Shown here one piece after another: positions 20,151 to 29,005 of a DNA stretch of 64,000 nucleotides (its first letter is position 1; each line of letters starts with the position of its first letter). Where the stretch lies: the NCBI GenBank assembly GCA_949948735.1, contig CATLGV010000010.1:55123-119122 (forward strand), written 5' to 3'. This stretch comes from an uncultured Lachnospiraceae bacterium. GTDB lineage: Bacteria > Bacillota > Clostridia > Lachnospirales > Lachnospiraceae. The position numbers and the translations under genes were made by a program. The notes below the pieces were generated by a model. The model was not told the DNA's origin and ran no database searches. It saw only the letters and a program-made list of their open reading frames with translations.

Positions 20151-21875
20151 ATGAAAACTATTTTTTCAAAGGTTAAATTGAAAGGACGACAGGTTGTGCT
20201 GCTGTCCGTACTGGTTTTGTTCGCAGCGGTTGCAGAAATGATGCTGCCGTCGCTGCTTGCGGGGATGATTAACAGCGGGGTAACCAATTCTTCGCAAGGC
20301 ACAATTTTCATACTCGCTGTTGTAATGGCAGGTATTACGGCGCTTGCCTGTATTGTCAACTTCCTGTCTGTCCGAATCGCTTCGCGTATTTCTACGGATT
20401 TTTCGGCAGCGCTTCGCGAACAGGTCTTTGAAAAAGTGCAGTGTTTTTCTGCCGCCGAACTGGATAAGTTCGGTACGGCCAGTTTAGTGACTCGAAGCAC
20501 CTCGGATATTACAAATATTCAGAATTTCCTTACGATGCTTTTGCGTATTGGCATTCTGGCGCCTATGATGGCGGTGGCGGGCCTGATTTTTTCTGCTGCT
20601 ACAGGCGGGCAGGTCAGTTCTGTTCTCACCGTTGCAATCCCTGTGCTGTTAGTCGGATGTGGCATTGTTATCCTGTTTGCGTCCCGCTATTCGATAAAGC
20701 TCAGGCAGAAGCTTGACAGAATCAATCAGTTGTTTTTGGAATCTTTGGAGGGCGTTCGTGTCATCCGCGCTTTCAATAAGCAAAAAGCAGAGAGTCGGCG
20801 ATTTGGCGAAGCAAATATGGATTATGCTGCAACAGCAATGACGTCGGGGCGAATTACAAGCCTTTTACTGCCGGTCATCAATGTGATTTTCGGCGTTACG
20901 ACGGCAGTGGTTTTAGGACTTGGCGCACATTATGTAGAAACCGGCGCTATGGAGGTCGGCTCGCTGGTGGCAAATAGCCAGTATATCAGTATGGTGCTGA
21001 TGTCGGTTATGATGCTCGCCCTTGTAATTATGATGTTCCCCACCGCATATGCCTGCGCAGGGCGTATTGCAGAGGTTTTGGAAACCGAAACCAGCATTCA
21101 GGATGGCGCATTCTCCTTTCAGGAGCGTCCCCTGCGCTCTACGGTGGAATTTCGTCATGTGACTTTTGCGTATCCCGGAGCGCCTGAACCGATTTTGAAA
21201 GATATCAGTTTTGAAACGCACCCCGGAGAAATTACTGCCATTATCGGCGGAACGGGACGAGGCAAATCCAGCATATTGAAGCTGATTCCACGCCTGTACG
21301 ACCCTTTATTCGGAGAGGTTTTGATTGACGGCGTCAACGCTAAGGAATATGCGGTAGATGATCTTCGTGCCCTGATTGGATATGTTCCGCAGAAAAATGT
21401 TTTGTTTTCGGGAGATATCGCTTCTAATCTAAATTTTGGAAAAAGTGACGGAACGCAGCAGGACTGGCAGGCGGCAGCCGAAATTGCATGTGCCGGGGAA
21501 TTTATTATAAAAAAAGAAAACGGGTATCATGGCATGATCGCACAGGGCGGAACAAATCTTTCAGGCGGTCAGCGTCAACGCATGGCAATTGCAAGAGCGG
21601 TTATGAAAAAGCCCGAAATCTATGTTTTTGACGACAGCTTTTCGGCTCTGGATATGAAAACTGACCAGACGCTCCGCAAAAACCTGAAGGCGGCAATGGG
21701 AAATGCCACCATCATTATGGTAGCGCAGCGGGTCAGCACGATTTTAGACGCAGACCGTATTTTAGTAGTTGACGACGGCAGTATCGTCGGTCAGGGAACG
21801 CATAAAGAACTGCTCCGTACATGCCCTCTCTATCGTGAGATTGCAGAAATACAGTTGGGAAAGGAGGCCATCTGA
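20151..21875 (+). CDS. ABC exporter half-transporter, degenerate catalytic site
   Basis: 574 residues: six-helix membrane domain (about 15-310) then ATPase domain. Walker A GGTGRGKSS, signature LSGGQRQRMA, Walker B IYVFDDSFSALD, where Asp replaces the catalytic Glu. That substitution is usual in one half of heterodimeric exporters (LmrCD/BmrCD, TM287/288 type). The next gene encodes the partner with a consensus site. Probable multidrug or peptide exporter in the cytoplasmic membrane. Confidence 0.94.
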   Translation: MKTIFSKVKLKGRQVVLLSVLVLFAAVAEMMLPSLLAGMINSGVTNSSQGTIFILAVVMAGITALACIVNFLSVRIASRISTDFSAALREQVFEKVQCFSAAELDKFGTASLVTRSTSDITNIQNFLTMLLRIGILAPMMAVAGLIFSAATGGQVSSVLTVAIPVLLVGCGIVILFASRYSIKLRQKLDRINQLFLESLEGVRVIRAFNKQKAESRRFGEANMDYAATAMTSGRITSLLLPVINVIFGVTTAVVLGLGAHYVETGAMEVGSLVANSQYISMVLMSVMMLALVIMMFPTAYACAGRIAEVLETETSIQDGAFSFQERPLRSTVEFRHVTFAYPGAPEPILKDISFETHPGEITAIIGGTGRGKSSILKLIPRLYDPLFGEVLIDGVNAKEYAVDDLRALIGYVPQKNVLFSGDIASNLNFGKSDGTQQDWQAAAEIACAGEFIIKKENGYHGMIAQGGTNLSGGQRQRMAIARAVMKKPEIYVFDDSFSALDMKTDQTLRKNLKAAMGNATIIMVAQRVSTILDADRILVVDDGSIVGQGTHKELLRTCPLYREIAEIQLGKEAI

Positions 21876-21876
21876 T

Positions 21877-23616
21877 ATGAAAAATCATACCTTCAAACGG
21901 CTTTTTGGATATTTGAAAGCGCATCGTCTGCGCCTGTTCTTTGTTTTGTTATTTGCCTCTGTCAGCACGATCTTTACCGTTATGGCGCCGTTTGTGATCG
22001 GTAAAGTCACAACGACCCTTTTTGACAGTATCAGGGATGGCGTGTTTTATTGGGAAACCATTCTCTGGCTGCTTGCGGCACTGGTGTGTCTGTATCTGGT
22101 ATCGCAGTTCTTTTCCTTTTTGCAGGGCTTTCATATGGCAAAGATCACGGCAGACGCAATGCGTGAGGTCCGCGGCGACATAAATGAAAAAATGCACCGG
22201 TTGAGGCTGAATTACTATGATACGCATACCCATGGCGATATCTTAAGCGTGATTACCAATGACGTCGATACCATCAATAATACAGTCAGCCAGAATCTTA
22301 CCGCCATTGTCACACAGGTGATCACCGCAATCGGAATTCTTATTATGATGTTGGCAATCAGTCCGAAGCTGACGCTGATTCCGATTATTATGGTACCGTT
22401 GTCACTCCTGAGCGCAGCAGGCGTTATGAAGTCCGGCAGCAAGCATTACGGGAAACAGCAGGAACTTTTGGGACAGCTGAACGGATATATTGAAGAACTG
22501 TATAACGGTCAGCAGGTCGTGCAGTCTTTTAATTATCAGGACAGGGCAAAACAACGCTTTGCCGCATTGAATGAGGAGTTGAAGAACAGCTCCTATAAGG
22601 CGGAAACGACCGCAGGGGCAGTCAGCCCAATTACTACCTTCGTAAACGATACAGGGTATGTGGTTTGTGCGGCAATCGGATGCCTGCGTGCCATAGGCGG
22701 CTTTATTACCGTGGGAAATGTGCAGGCCATGCTGGAATATACCCGCCGGTTTGCCGAGCCGTTTTCTTCTCTGGCCGGTATGGCAGGAAGCTTTGGCGCA
22801 GCAAAAGCCGCGGGGGAACGGATTTTTGCCCTGCTGGACGCAGAGGAAGAATTGCCGGACGCAGAACACGGTATCATTCCGCAGGACCGTTCCGGCAGCG
22901 TAACTTTTCAGAACGTTCAGTTCGGATATACGCCTGGGCATATGCTGATGAACGGTGTGAATTTGACAGTAAAGCCCGGTCAGAAGGTTGCCGTTGTCGG
23001 CCCTACCGGCGCAGGCAAGACTACGCTTATCAACCTGTTAATGCGCTTCTATGAGATCAACAGTGGGGCTATTACGGTTGACGGCGTAAATATATGTGAT
23101 ATGCCAAGAGAAGAACTGCGGGACCGCTTTGGCATGGTCTTACAGGACACTTGGCTTTTTGAGGGAACGATTGCCGATAATTTGGGATATGCAGAAGAAA
23201 ATATGGACAGAAACAAAATCATTGCTTCGGCAAAGTCCGCCTGCGCCCATAATTTTATCAAAACACTGCCCGGCGGATATGATATGGAGCTTTCAAAAGG
23301 TGCGGAAAATATTTCACAGGGCGAGCGTCAGCTTCTTACGATTGCCCGCGCCATCGCTTCTGATCCTGAAATTATGATTCTGGATGAAGCAACGAGTAAT
23401 GTGGATACCCATACGGAGGTTTTAATTCAGCGCGCCATGGCGCAGCTGATGAAAGGCCGCACCAGCTTTGTGATTGCACACCGTCTTTCTACGATTCGTG
23501 ACGCTGATATGATTTTGTATATGGAGGACGGAGATATCAGGGAAGTCGGCAATCACGATGAATTGATGGATAAGAACGGAAAATACGCCGCATTGTATAA
23601 CAGTCAGTTTGCATAA
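21877..23616 (+). CDS. ABC exporter half-transporter, consensus catalytic site
   Basis: 579 residues from the ATG at 21877, chosen because AAAGGAGG lies 8-15 bases upstream; the frame stays open further upstream inside the previous gene. Six-helix domain (about 20-320), Walker A GPTGAGKTT, Walker B MILDEATSNVD with catalytic Glu. The signature reads ISQGERQLL instead of LSGGQ, as often in the partner half. It starts one base after the stop of the first subunit, so the two are coupled and expected to form a heterodimer. Confidence 0.94.
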   Translation: MKNHTFKRLFGYLKAHRLRLFFVLLFASVSTIFTVMAPFVIGKVTTTLFDSIRDGVFYWETILWLLAALVCLYLVSQFFSFLQGFHMAKITADAMREVRGDINEKMHRLRLNYYDTHTHGDILSVITNDVDTINNTVSQNLTAIVTQVITAIGILIMMLAISPKLTLIPIIMVPLSLLSAAGVMKSGSKHYGKQQELLGQLNGYIEELYNGQQVVQSFNYQDRAKQRFAALNEELKNSSYKAETTAGAVSPITTFVNDTGYVVCAAIGCLRAIGGFITVGNVQAMLEYTRRFAEPFSSLAGMAGSFGAAKAAGERIFALLDAEEELPDAEHGIIPQDRSGSVTFQNVQFGYTPGHMLMNGVNLTVKPGQKVAVVGPTGAGKTTLINLLMRFYEINSGAITVDGVNICDMPREELRDRFGMVLQDTWLFEGTIADNLGYAEENMDRNKIIASAKSACAHNFIKTLPGGYDMELSKGAENISQGERQLLTIARAIASDPEIMILDEATSNVDTHTEVLIQRAMAQLMKGRTSFVIAHRLSTIRDADMILYMEDGDIREVGNHDELMDKNGKYAALYNSQFA

Positions 23617-23663
23617 TCGCGATTACATATAAAAACAACGAATATGCAAAGCCCGCCGAAAAA

Positions 23664-23912
23664 TTACGAGCAAAGCCTTAAAAGCAGACGAAAGGCGCCT
23701 CCGCAGACGGCGGTGATAAGACCGCCTTTGACCAGTGCGCCGCCAATCCCCATATTGACGGCGTACTGTATCTGCAGCTCTAACGGTGGATCCTGATAGG
23801 GAATCCCCGCCTTTACAATACAGTAATAGCAGCCGGTGAGAAAAACAATGAATCCGGCCAGTACAATGGCGTTGGCAAGCTGGCATAGCCTGTATCTCGT
23901 CTTGTCTTTCAT
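23664..23912 (-). CDS. Small two-helix membrane protein
   Basis: 82 residues from the ATG preceded by GGAGG (complement near 23920). Two hydrophobic segments (about 12-35 and 55-78) joined by a polar loop with YQDPPLELQIQY. No family recognised. It converges with the exporter operon and lies next to the tRNA gene. Confidence 0.6.
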   Translation of the reverse strand: MKDKTRYRLCQLANAIVLAGFIVFLTGCYYCIVKAGIPYQDPPLELQIQYAVNMGIGGALVKGGLITAVCGGAFRLLLRLCS

Positions 23913-24017
23913 ATAAACCTCCATTCCGGAATGTTTCCCGCAAGCCTTATATGGAAGCCGGCAGTGCATAAAACAAAGCCGCAAACGTCTGTCACAATGA
24001 CGCCGGCGGCTTCAGGA

Positions 24018-24088
24018 AGCAGATAATGGGAGTCGAACCCACCCCCTCAGCTTGGGAAGCTGATGTACTACCGATATACTATATCTGC
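24018..24088 (-). tRNA. tRNA-Gly (anticodon CCC)
   Basis: Full cloverleaf on the minus strand: acceptor GCAGATA/TATCTGC, D stem GTAT/GTAC, anticodon stem TCAGC/GCTGA with loop TTCCCAA (anticodon CCC), variable GGGG, T arm GTGGG-TTCGACT-CCCAT. 71 nt; CCA is not encoded. Confidence 0.95.
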
Positions 24089-24157
24089 GAATAGATGTAG
24101 TATAGCATATTTGAATGCGTTCTGCAATAGCGCATTCAAAAATTTACAATTTTATTA

Positions 24158-24186
24158 TTGACAAATCGGTTTCTGCGCGTTATTCT
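24158..24186 (+). promoter_or_regulatory. Promoter of the fatty acid synthesis operon
   Basis: TTGACA (24158-24163), 17-bp spacer, TATTCT (24181-24186). The start site would be near 24193, about 110 bp before acpP and directly upstream of three repeated dyads. Confidence 0.8.
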
Positions 24187-24200
24187 GTACACGTAAATAC

Positions 24201-24246
24201 TTTGAAGGTCAAAATATTTGATTAATCAAAATATTTGAATTTCAAA
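24201..24246 (+). promoter_or_regulatory. Three tandem FabT-like operator dyads
   Basis: Three dyads of form TTTGA-N3/4-TCAAA lie at 24201-24213 (AGG centre), 24217-24230 (TTAA centre, perfect 14-bp palindrome) and 24234-24246 (ATT centre). They match the published FabT box of streptococci (TTTGATTATCAAA type). The start-to-start spacing is 16 and 17 bp. All lie downstream of the -10 element, inside the leader. A FabT-like MarR gene closes the same operon, so autoregulated repression is inferred. Confidence 0.82.
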
Positions 24247-24301
24247 CGATCTGTTCAAAAAGAAAATGTCGAAAAGAAAAGCGAAAGGATGAGAAGGAAT
24301 C

Positions 24302-24535
24302 ATGTTAGAGAGAGTAAAGGAAATTATTGAGGAGCAGTTAAATCTTGACGGTGTGGAGATTACGGAGGCGACACGCTTTAAGGAGGATCTGGAGGCAGAC
24401 TCACTCGACCTGTTCGAGCTTGTAATGGCGTTTGAGGAGGAGTACGGCGTAGAAATCCCTTCCGAGGATCTGGAGAAAATCACCACCGTCGGTTCCGTTA
24501 TTGAGTACATGAAGGCCAAGGGCGTAAACGAATAA
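24302..24535 (+). CDS. acpP: Acyl carrier protein
   Basis: 77 residues, acidic, four-helix ACP fold. The phosphopantetheine serine is Ser34 in EADSLDLFELVMAFEEEYG. It carries growing acyl chains for the Fab enzymes encoded downstream. AGAAGGAA site upstream. First gene of the operon, separated from fabK by a strong RNA hairpin. Confidence 0.97.
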   Translation: MLERVKEIIEEQLNLDGVEITEATRFKEDLEADSLDLFELVMAFEEEYGVEIPSEDLEKITTVGSVIEYMKAKGVNE

Positions 24536-24546
24536 GAAGACAATCG

Positions 24547-24587
24547 GTCCCCCATACCGTGCGGCGGCAGGCTGCGGTATGGGGGAC
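24547..24587 (+). promoter_or_regulatory. 13-bp perfect hairpin between acpP and fabK
   Basis: GTCCCCCATACCG (24547-24559) pairs perfectly with CGGTATGGGGGAC (24575-24587). No T run follows, so it is not a standard terminator. It may stabilise a processed acpP message or act as a Rho-independent pause that sets acpP above the other fab genes. Confidence 0.6.
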
Positions 24588-24615
24588 TGTAGCAGATTAA
24601 GAAATGGGAGCTTCA

Positions 24616-25554
24616 ATGAAAACAGAGATTACAAAAACAAGAGTTACTGAGATTTTGGGGATACAGTATCCGATTATTCAGGGCGGCATGGCGTGGGTCG
24701 CGGAGCACCACCTTGCGGCGGCCGTATCCGAGGCCGGCGGGCTGGGTATTATCGGAGCAGGCGGAGCGCCTGCCGAATTTGTGCGGGAGCAGATTCAGAA
24801 GGTAAAGGCAGCAACCGATAAGCCCTTCGGCGTAAACCTTATGCTGATGAATCCGGAGGCGGATGCAATTGCGCAGATTATCGTCGACGAGGGCGTGAAG
24901 GTCGTTACGACCGGCGCGGGCAATCCCGCGAAATATATGGAGCTGTGGAAAAACGCGGGTATAAAGGTGATACCGGTTATCGCAAGCGTGGCGATGGCAA
25001 GGCTTATGGAAAGAGGCGGTGCGGATGCCGTTGTCGCGGAGGGTATGGAGAGCGGCGGGCATATCGGCTCCACGACAACAATGGCGCTTGTGCCACAGAT
25101 TGCGGATGCGGTAGCCATACCGGTTATCGCGGCAGGCGGCATCGCGGACGGCAGAGGGCTTGCCGCGGCATTTATGCTCGGCGCGGAGGCGGTTCAAATC
25201 GGAACGCGCTTTGTCGCAGCCACGGAATCCATTGTGCATGAGAATTATAAGGCAATGCTGATCAAGGCAAAGGACATCGACTCGGTGGTCACCGGCACCT
25301 CGCACGGCCATCCGATTCGCACTATCCGGAATAAAATGACCAAGGAGTATCTGCGTCTGGAAAAGGAAGGCGTTGATTTTATGGAGCTGGAAAAGCTGAC
25401 GCTGGGCGGCCTGCGCAAGGCCGTTATGGAGGGGGACGTGGTAAACGGCTCCGTCATGGCGGGCCAAATCGCGGGGCTTGTCAAAAAGGAGCAGCCCTGC
25501 GCGGAGATTATCCGTGAGATTATGGAAGAGGCGGCGGCCCTGCTGGGCGCATAG
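24616..25554 (+). CDS. fabK: Enoyl-ACP reductase II (FMN-dependent)
   Basis: 312 residues from the ATG at 24616, which has GGGAG six bases upstream; the in-frame ATG at 24604 has none. TIM-barrel flavoprotein of the FabK/NMO superfamily: YPIIQGGMAWVA, the FabK pattern GMESGGHIGSTTT, IAAGGIADGRG and GTRFVAATES for FMN phosphate binding. Reduces enoyl-ACP in the last step of each elongation cycle and replaces FabI, which gives triclosan tolerance in organisms that have it. Confidence 0.94.
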   Translation: MKTEITKTRVTEILGIQYPIIQGGMAWVAEHHLAAAVSEAGGLGIIGAGGAPAEFVREQIQKVKAATDKPFGVNLMLMNPEADAIAQIIVDEGVKVVTTGAGNPAKYMELWKNAGIKVIPVIASVAMARLMERGGADAVVAEGMESGGHIGSTTTMALVPQIADAVAIPVIAAGGIADGRGLAAAFMLGAEAVQIGTRFVAATESIVHENYKAMLIKAKDIDSVVTGTSHGHPIRTIRNKMTKEYLRLEKEGVDFMELEKLTLGGLRKAVMEGDVVNGSVMAGQIAGLVKKEQPCAEIIREIMEEAAALLGA

Positions 25555-25577
25555 AGAAAAGAATTACGGAGGAAGCA

Positions 25578-26501
25578 ATGGGTAAGACGGCATTTATTTT
25601 CCCGGGACAGGGTTCACAGTACGTTGGCATGGGAAAGGATTTCTATGATACATACGAGGAGGCAAGGCAGGTCTACCGAATCGCCGGCGAGGTGACCGGA
25701 CTGGATATGGAGACGCTTTGCTTTACGGAAAACGACAAATTGAATATCACTGAATATACGCAAATCGCGATGCTTGCGACAGAGGTTGCGCTGCTGAAGG
25801 TGCTGATGGCAAAAGGGGCGAAGGCGGATGTAACGGCAGGGCTGAGCCTTGGGGAGTACGGCGCACTGGCCGCTGCGGATGTAATGGCGCTGGAGGACTT
25901 GTTCCACCTGATCAGAAAACGCGGCATATACATGCAGGAGGCATATCCTGCAGGCGGCGCGATGACGGCCGTGCTGGGGCTGGATGGCGGTAAAATTCTT
26001 GAAATCTGTAAGCAGACAGAGGGCATCGTCACGATTGCAAATTATAACTGTCCGGGGCAGATTGTCATTACCGGTGAGGAACAGGCTGTCGCGGCGGCGT
26101 CGGAGGCGCTGACACAGGCCGGCGCAAAGCGCTGCGTTCCGCTGAAGGTCAGCGGGCCCTTCCACTCCGAGCTGCTTGGCGACGCAGGGAAAAAGCTGCG
26201 CGCGGAGCTGGACAGCGTCGAGATAAGAGCGCCCAAAATCCCGTATGTGTGCAATGTGGACGCGGATTATGTGACGACGGCAGACAATATCCGCACGCTT
26301 CTTGAGAAACAGGTTTCCAGCTCCGTCTGCTGGCAGCAGAGCGTGGAAAAGATGATTGAAGACGGCGTGGACTTGTTTGTGGAAATCGGGCCGGGGAAGA
26401 CCCTGAGCGGTTTTATGAGAAAGATTAACAAAGAAGTAAAATGTGTCAATATTGATAAGCTGGCAGATTTGGAGACGGCATTGGAGGTACTGGGATGTTG
26501 A
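25578..26501 (+). CDS. fabD: Malonyl-CoA:ACP transacylase
   Basis: 307 residues. Nucleophile Ser in GLSLGEYGALAAADV (about 92), catalytic His in SGPFHSELL (about 200), N-terminal FPGQGSQYVGMGKDF. Loads malonyl units onto ACP. CGGAGGAAGC site; ends inside the start of fabG (7-bp overlap). Confidence 0.97.
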   Translation: MGKTAFIFPGQGSQYVGMGKDFYDTYEEARQVYRIAGEVTGLDMETLCFTENDKLNITEYTQIAMLATEVALLKVLMAKGAKADVTAGLSLGEYGALAAADVMALEDLFHLIRKRGIYMQEAYPAGGAMTAVLGLDGGKILEICKQTEGIVTIANYNCPGQIVITGEEQAVAAASEALTQAGAKRCVPLKVSGPFHSELLGDAGKKLRAELDSVEIRAPKIPYVCNVDADYVTTADNIRTLLEKQVSSSVCWQQSVEKMIEDGVDLFVEIGPGKTLSGFMRKINKEVKCVNIDKLADLETALEVLGC

Positions 26502-27235
26502 CAGGAAAGACGGCTCTGGTTACGGGAGCAGCAAAAGGCATCGGCAGGGAAATCGCGCTGACACTGGCGCGAAACGGTGCGACGGTTATTATTAATTACA
26601 ATGGCTCTAAGGAAAGCGCGCAGGAGGTTGTGCGGGAGATTGAAGACAACGGCGGCAGCGCGGAGGCAATGCAGTGCAATGTGGCGGATTTTGCCGCGAG
26701 CGAGGCGTTTGTAAAGACCGTGCTTGAGAAGTACAAGAAGGTCGATATCCTTGTAAACAACGCGGGCGTGACGCGTGATAATCTGATTATGCGGATGTCC
26801 GAGGAGGATTATGACACGGTTGTCAATACAAATCTGAAGGGCGCTTTCAATATGATACGGCATTTGTCAAGAAGCTTTATCAAGCAGAGAAGCGGGAAAA
26901 TCGTGAATATATCCTCCGTGAGCGGCGTGCTCGGAAACGCGGGTCAGGCCAACTATTCCGCGTCCAAGGCAGGACTGATCGGCCTGACCAAGAGCGCCGC
27001 GCGGGAGATGGCAGGCCGCGGTATCAATGTAAACGCGGTAGCGCCCGGCTTTATCGATACGAACATGACAAAGGCAATGCCGGAGGAGGCCAGAAAAGCG
27101 CTGAATCAGATGATACCGATGGGGAAAACCGGCAGTACGGAGGATGTGGCGAATCTGGTGCTGTTTCTTGCGGGCAGCCAGTCGGACTATATTACGGGAC
27201 AGGTTATCTGCGTGGATGGCGGGATGGCGATGTAA
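26495..27235 (+). CDS. fabG: 3-oxoacyl-ACP reductase
   Basis: 246 residues, short-chain dehydrogenase. NADPH loop TGAAKGIGREIA, NNAG motif, catalytic Ser/Tyr/Lys in SSVSGVLGNAGQANYSASKA, C-terminal GQVICVDGGMAM. Reduces 3-oxoacyl-ACP. Coupled to fabD by overlap. Confidence 0.97.
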   Translation: MLTGKTALVTGAAKGIGREIALTLARNGATVIINYNGSKESAQEVVREIEDNGGSAEAMQCNVADFAASEAFVKTVLEKYKKVDILVNNAGVTRDNLIMRMSEEDYDTVVNTNLKGAFNMIRHLSRSFIKQRSGKIVNISSVSGVLGNAGQANYSASKAGLIGLTKSAAREMAGRGINVNAVAPGFIDTNMTKAMPEEARKALNQMIPMGKTGSTEDVANLVLFLAGSQSDYITGQVICVDGGMAM

Positions 27236-27286
27236 TTGTCGTGATAATGCCATCGCCACGGCAATGTAATAATGGAGGGAAAAATA

Positions 27287-28522
27287 GTGAAAAGAAGAGT
27301 GGTAGTGACCGGTATGGGCGCGATTACCCCGATAGGAAACGGCGTGGAGGCGTTCTGGGACGGTGTGAAGCAGGAAAAGACGGGATTCGGAAGGATTACC
27401 TATTTTGATACGACGGATTACAAGTGCAAGCTGGCGGCGGAGGTGAAGGATTTTGACGCGTCCGCCTATATGGATAAGAAGGCGGCGCGCCGGATGGAGC
27501 AGTTCTGTCAGTTTGCGGTGGCGGCAGCCAGGGAAGCGATGGAAGATTCCGGGCTGGATATGGAGAAGGAGGATCCCTATCGGGCGGGCTGTGCCGTAGG
27601 AAGCGGTATCGGCAGCCTGCAGGCGATGGAACGGGAGTATGGGCGGCTGATTGAAAAAGGGCCCGCCAAGGTGGCTCCGCTGCTGGTTCCGCTGATGATA
27701 TCCAATATGGCGGCAGGCAATGTCAGCATTGCGTTTGACCTTAAGGGCAAGAGCATCAACGTCGTGACGGCGTGCGCTACGGGCACCAACTCTATCGGGG
27801 AGGCATACAGAACCATCCAATACGGCGACGCGGATATTATGGTAGCCGGCGGAACGGAAAGCTCTATTACGCCGATTGGCGTGGCGGGCTTCTCCGCGCT
27901 TACGGCCCTGTCCTCCAGTGAAGATCCCGCAAGATGCTCCATTCCGTTTGACAAGGACAGAAGCGGCTTTGTCATGGGAGAGGGCGCGGCAATTGTGGTG
28001 CTTGAGGAGCTTGAGCACGCAAAGGCGCGGGGCGCCAAAATATATGCGGAGGTGGCAGGCTACGGCTGTTCATCGGATGCGTTTCATATCACATCGCCGG
28101 CCGAGGACGGCGCGGGCGCGGCGGCGGCGATGGTAAACGCCGTGAAGGACGCCGGGATTACCACGGACGATATTACTTATATCAATGCGCACGGAACGGC
28201 GACGCATCACAATGATTTGTTTGAGACCAGAGCGATTAAGCTGGCCTTTGGCGCGCATGCCAGGGATATCAAAATCAATTCCACCAAATCGATGGTAGGC
28301 CATCTGCTCGGCGCCGCAGGCGCAATCGAGTTTGTCGCCTGTGTCAAGGAGCTTCAGGAGGGCTTCATCCACAGGACGGTAGGCCTTGTGGAGAGCGAGG
28401 AGGAGCTGGATTTGAATTACTGCAAACAAAGCTTCCGGGAGGATTTCACTTACGCGCTCAGCAATTCCCTGGGCTTTGGCGGGCATAACGCCAGCATTCT
28501 TGTAAAGAAATATACGGAATAA
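27287..28522 (+). CDS. fabF: 3-oxoacyl-ACP synthase II
   Basis: 411 residues from a GTG start (27287) that has GGAGGG eight bases upstream; an ATG five codons earlier overlaps that ribosome site and lacks its own. Thiolase fold with the Cys-His-His triad: Cys in [14 protein letters not shown], His in [11 protein letters not shown], His in [12 protein letters not shown]. Carries out chain-elongating condensations. Confidence 0.96.
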   Translation: MKRRVVVTGMGAITPIGNGVEAFWDGVKQEKTGFGRITYFDTTDYKCKLAAEVKDFDASAYMDKKAARRMEQFCQFAVAAAREAMEDSGLDMEKEDPYRAGCAVGSGIGSLQAMEREYGRLIEKGPAKVAPLLVPLMISNMAAGNVSIAFDLKGKSINVVTACATGTNSIGEAYRTIQYGDADIMVAGGTESSITPIGVAGFSALTALSSSEDPARCSIPFDKDRSGFVMGEGAAIVVLEELEHAKARGAKIYAEVAGYGCSSDAFHITSPAEDGAGAAAAMVNAVKDAGITTDDITYINAHGTATHHNDLFETRAIKLAFGAHARDIKINSTKSMVGHLLGAAGAIEFVACVKELQEGFIHRTVGLVESEEELDLNYCKQSFREDFTYALSNSLGFGGHNASILVKKYTE

Positions 28523-28559
28523 CGACGGCGCGGGTACAGGGAAAGGAAAGGTGACATTT

Positions 28560-28991
28560 ATGTCAGTTTATACAACAAAGGAAATAATGGAAATCATACC
28601 GCACCGGCATCCGTTTATGCTGATCGATACCATAGAGGAGCTTGAGGGGGGCTCCCGGGCTGTCGGAAAAAAATGCGTGAGCTTTAATGAGCCGTATTTT
28701 GCGGGACATTTCCCGGGGAATCCGGTGATGCCGGGCGTCCTGATTATAGAGGCGCTCGCGCAGGTCGGCGCTGTCGCGATTCTGGGCCTTCCCGAGTGGA
28801 AGGGTAAGACCGCGTATTTTGTAGGGATTGATAAGGCCCGTTTTAAGCAGAAGGTATATCCGGGCGATGTACTGACGCTGGAGACAAGGATTGTAAAAAT
28901 TAAAGGGCCTATCGGCGTCGGAGAAGCGGCCGCGACTGTGAACGGAAAGCTTGTGTGCAAGGCGGAGCTTACCTTTGCCATAGGGGAATAA
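28560..28991 (+). CDS. fabZ: 3-hydroxyacyl-ACP dehydratase
   Basis: 143 residues from the ATG at 28560, with AGGAAAGGTG upstream. Hot-dog fold; [12 protein letters not shown] and [20 protein letters not shown] contain the catalytic His and Glu. Dehydrates 3-hydroxyacyl-ACP. In many relatives accB and accC flank this gene; neither is here. Confidence 0.97.
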   Translation: MSVYTTKEIMEIIPHRHPFMLIDTIEELEGGSRAVGKKCVSFNEPYFAGHFPGNPVMPGVLIIEALAQVGAVAILGLPEWKGKTAYFVGIDKARFKQKVYPGDVLTLETRIVKIKGPIGVGEAAATVNGKLVCKAELTFAIGE

Positions 28992-29005
28992 GAAAAGGAG
29001 TTGTG

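Noticed and set aside
26867..28018. 383-codon minus-strand frame opposite fabG and fabF
   Set aside because: Antisense shadow with Arg/His-rich composition and no recognisable domain.
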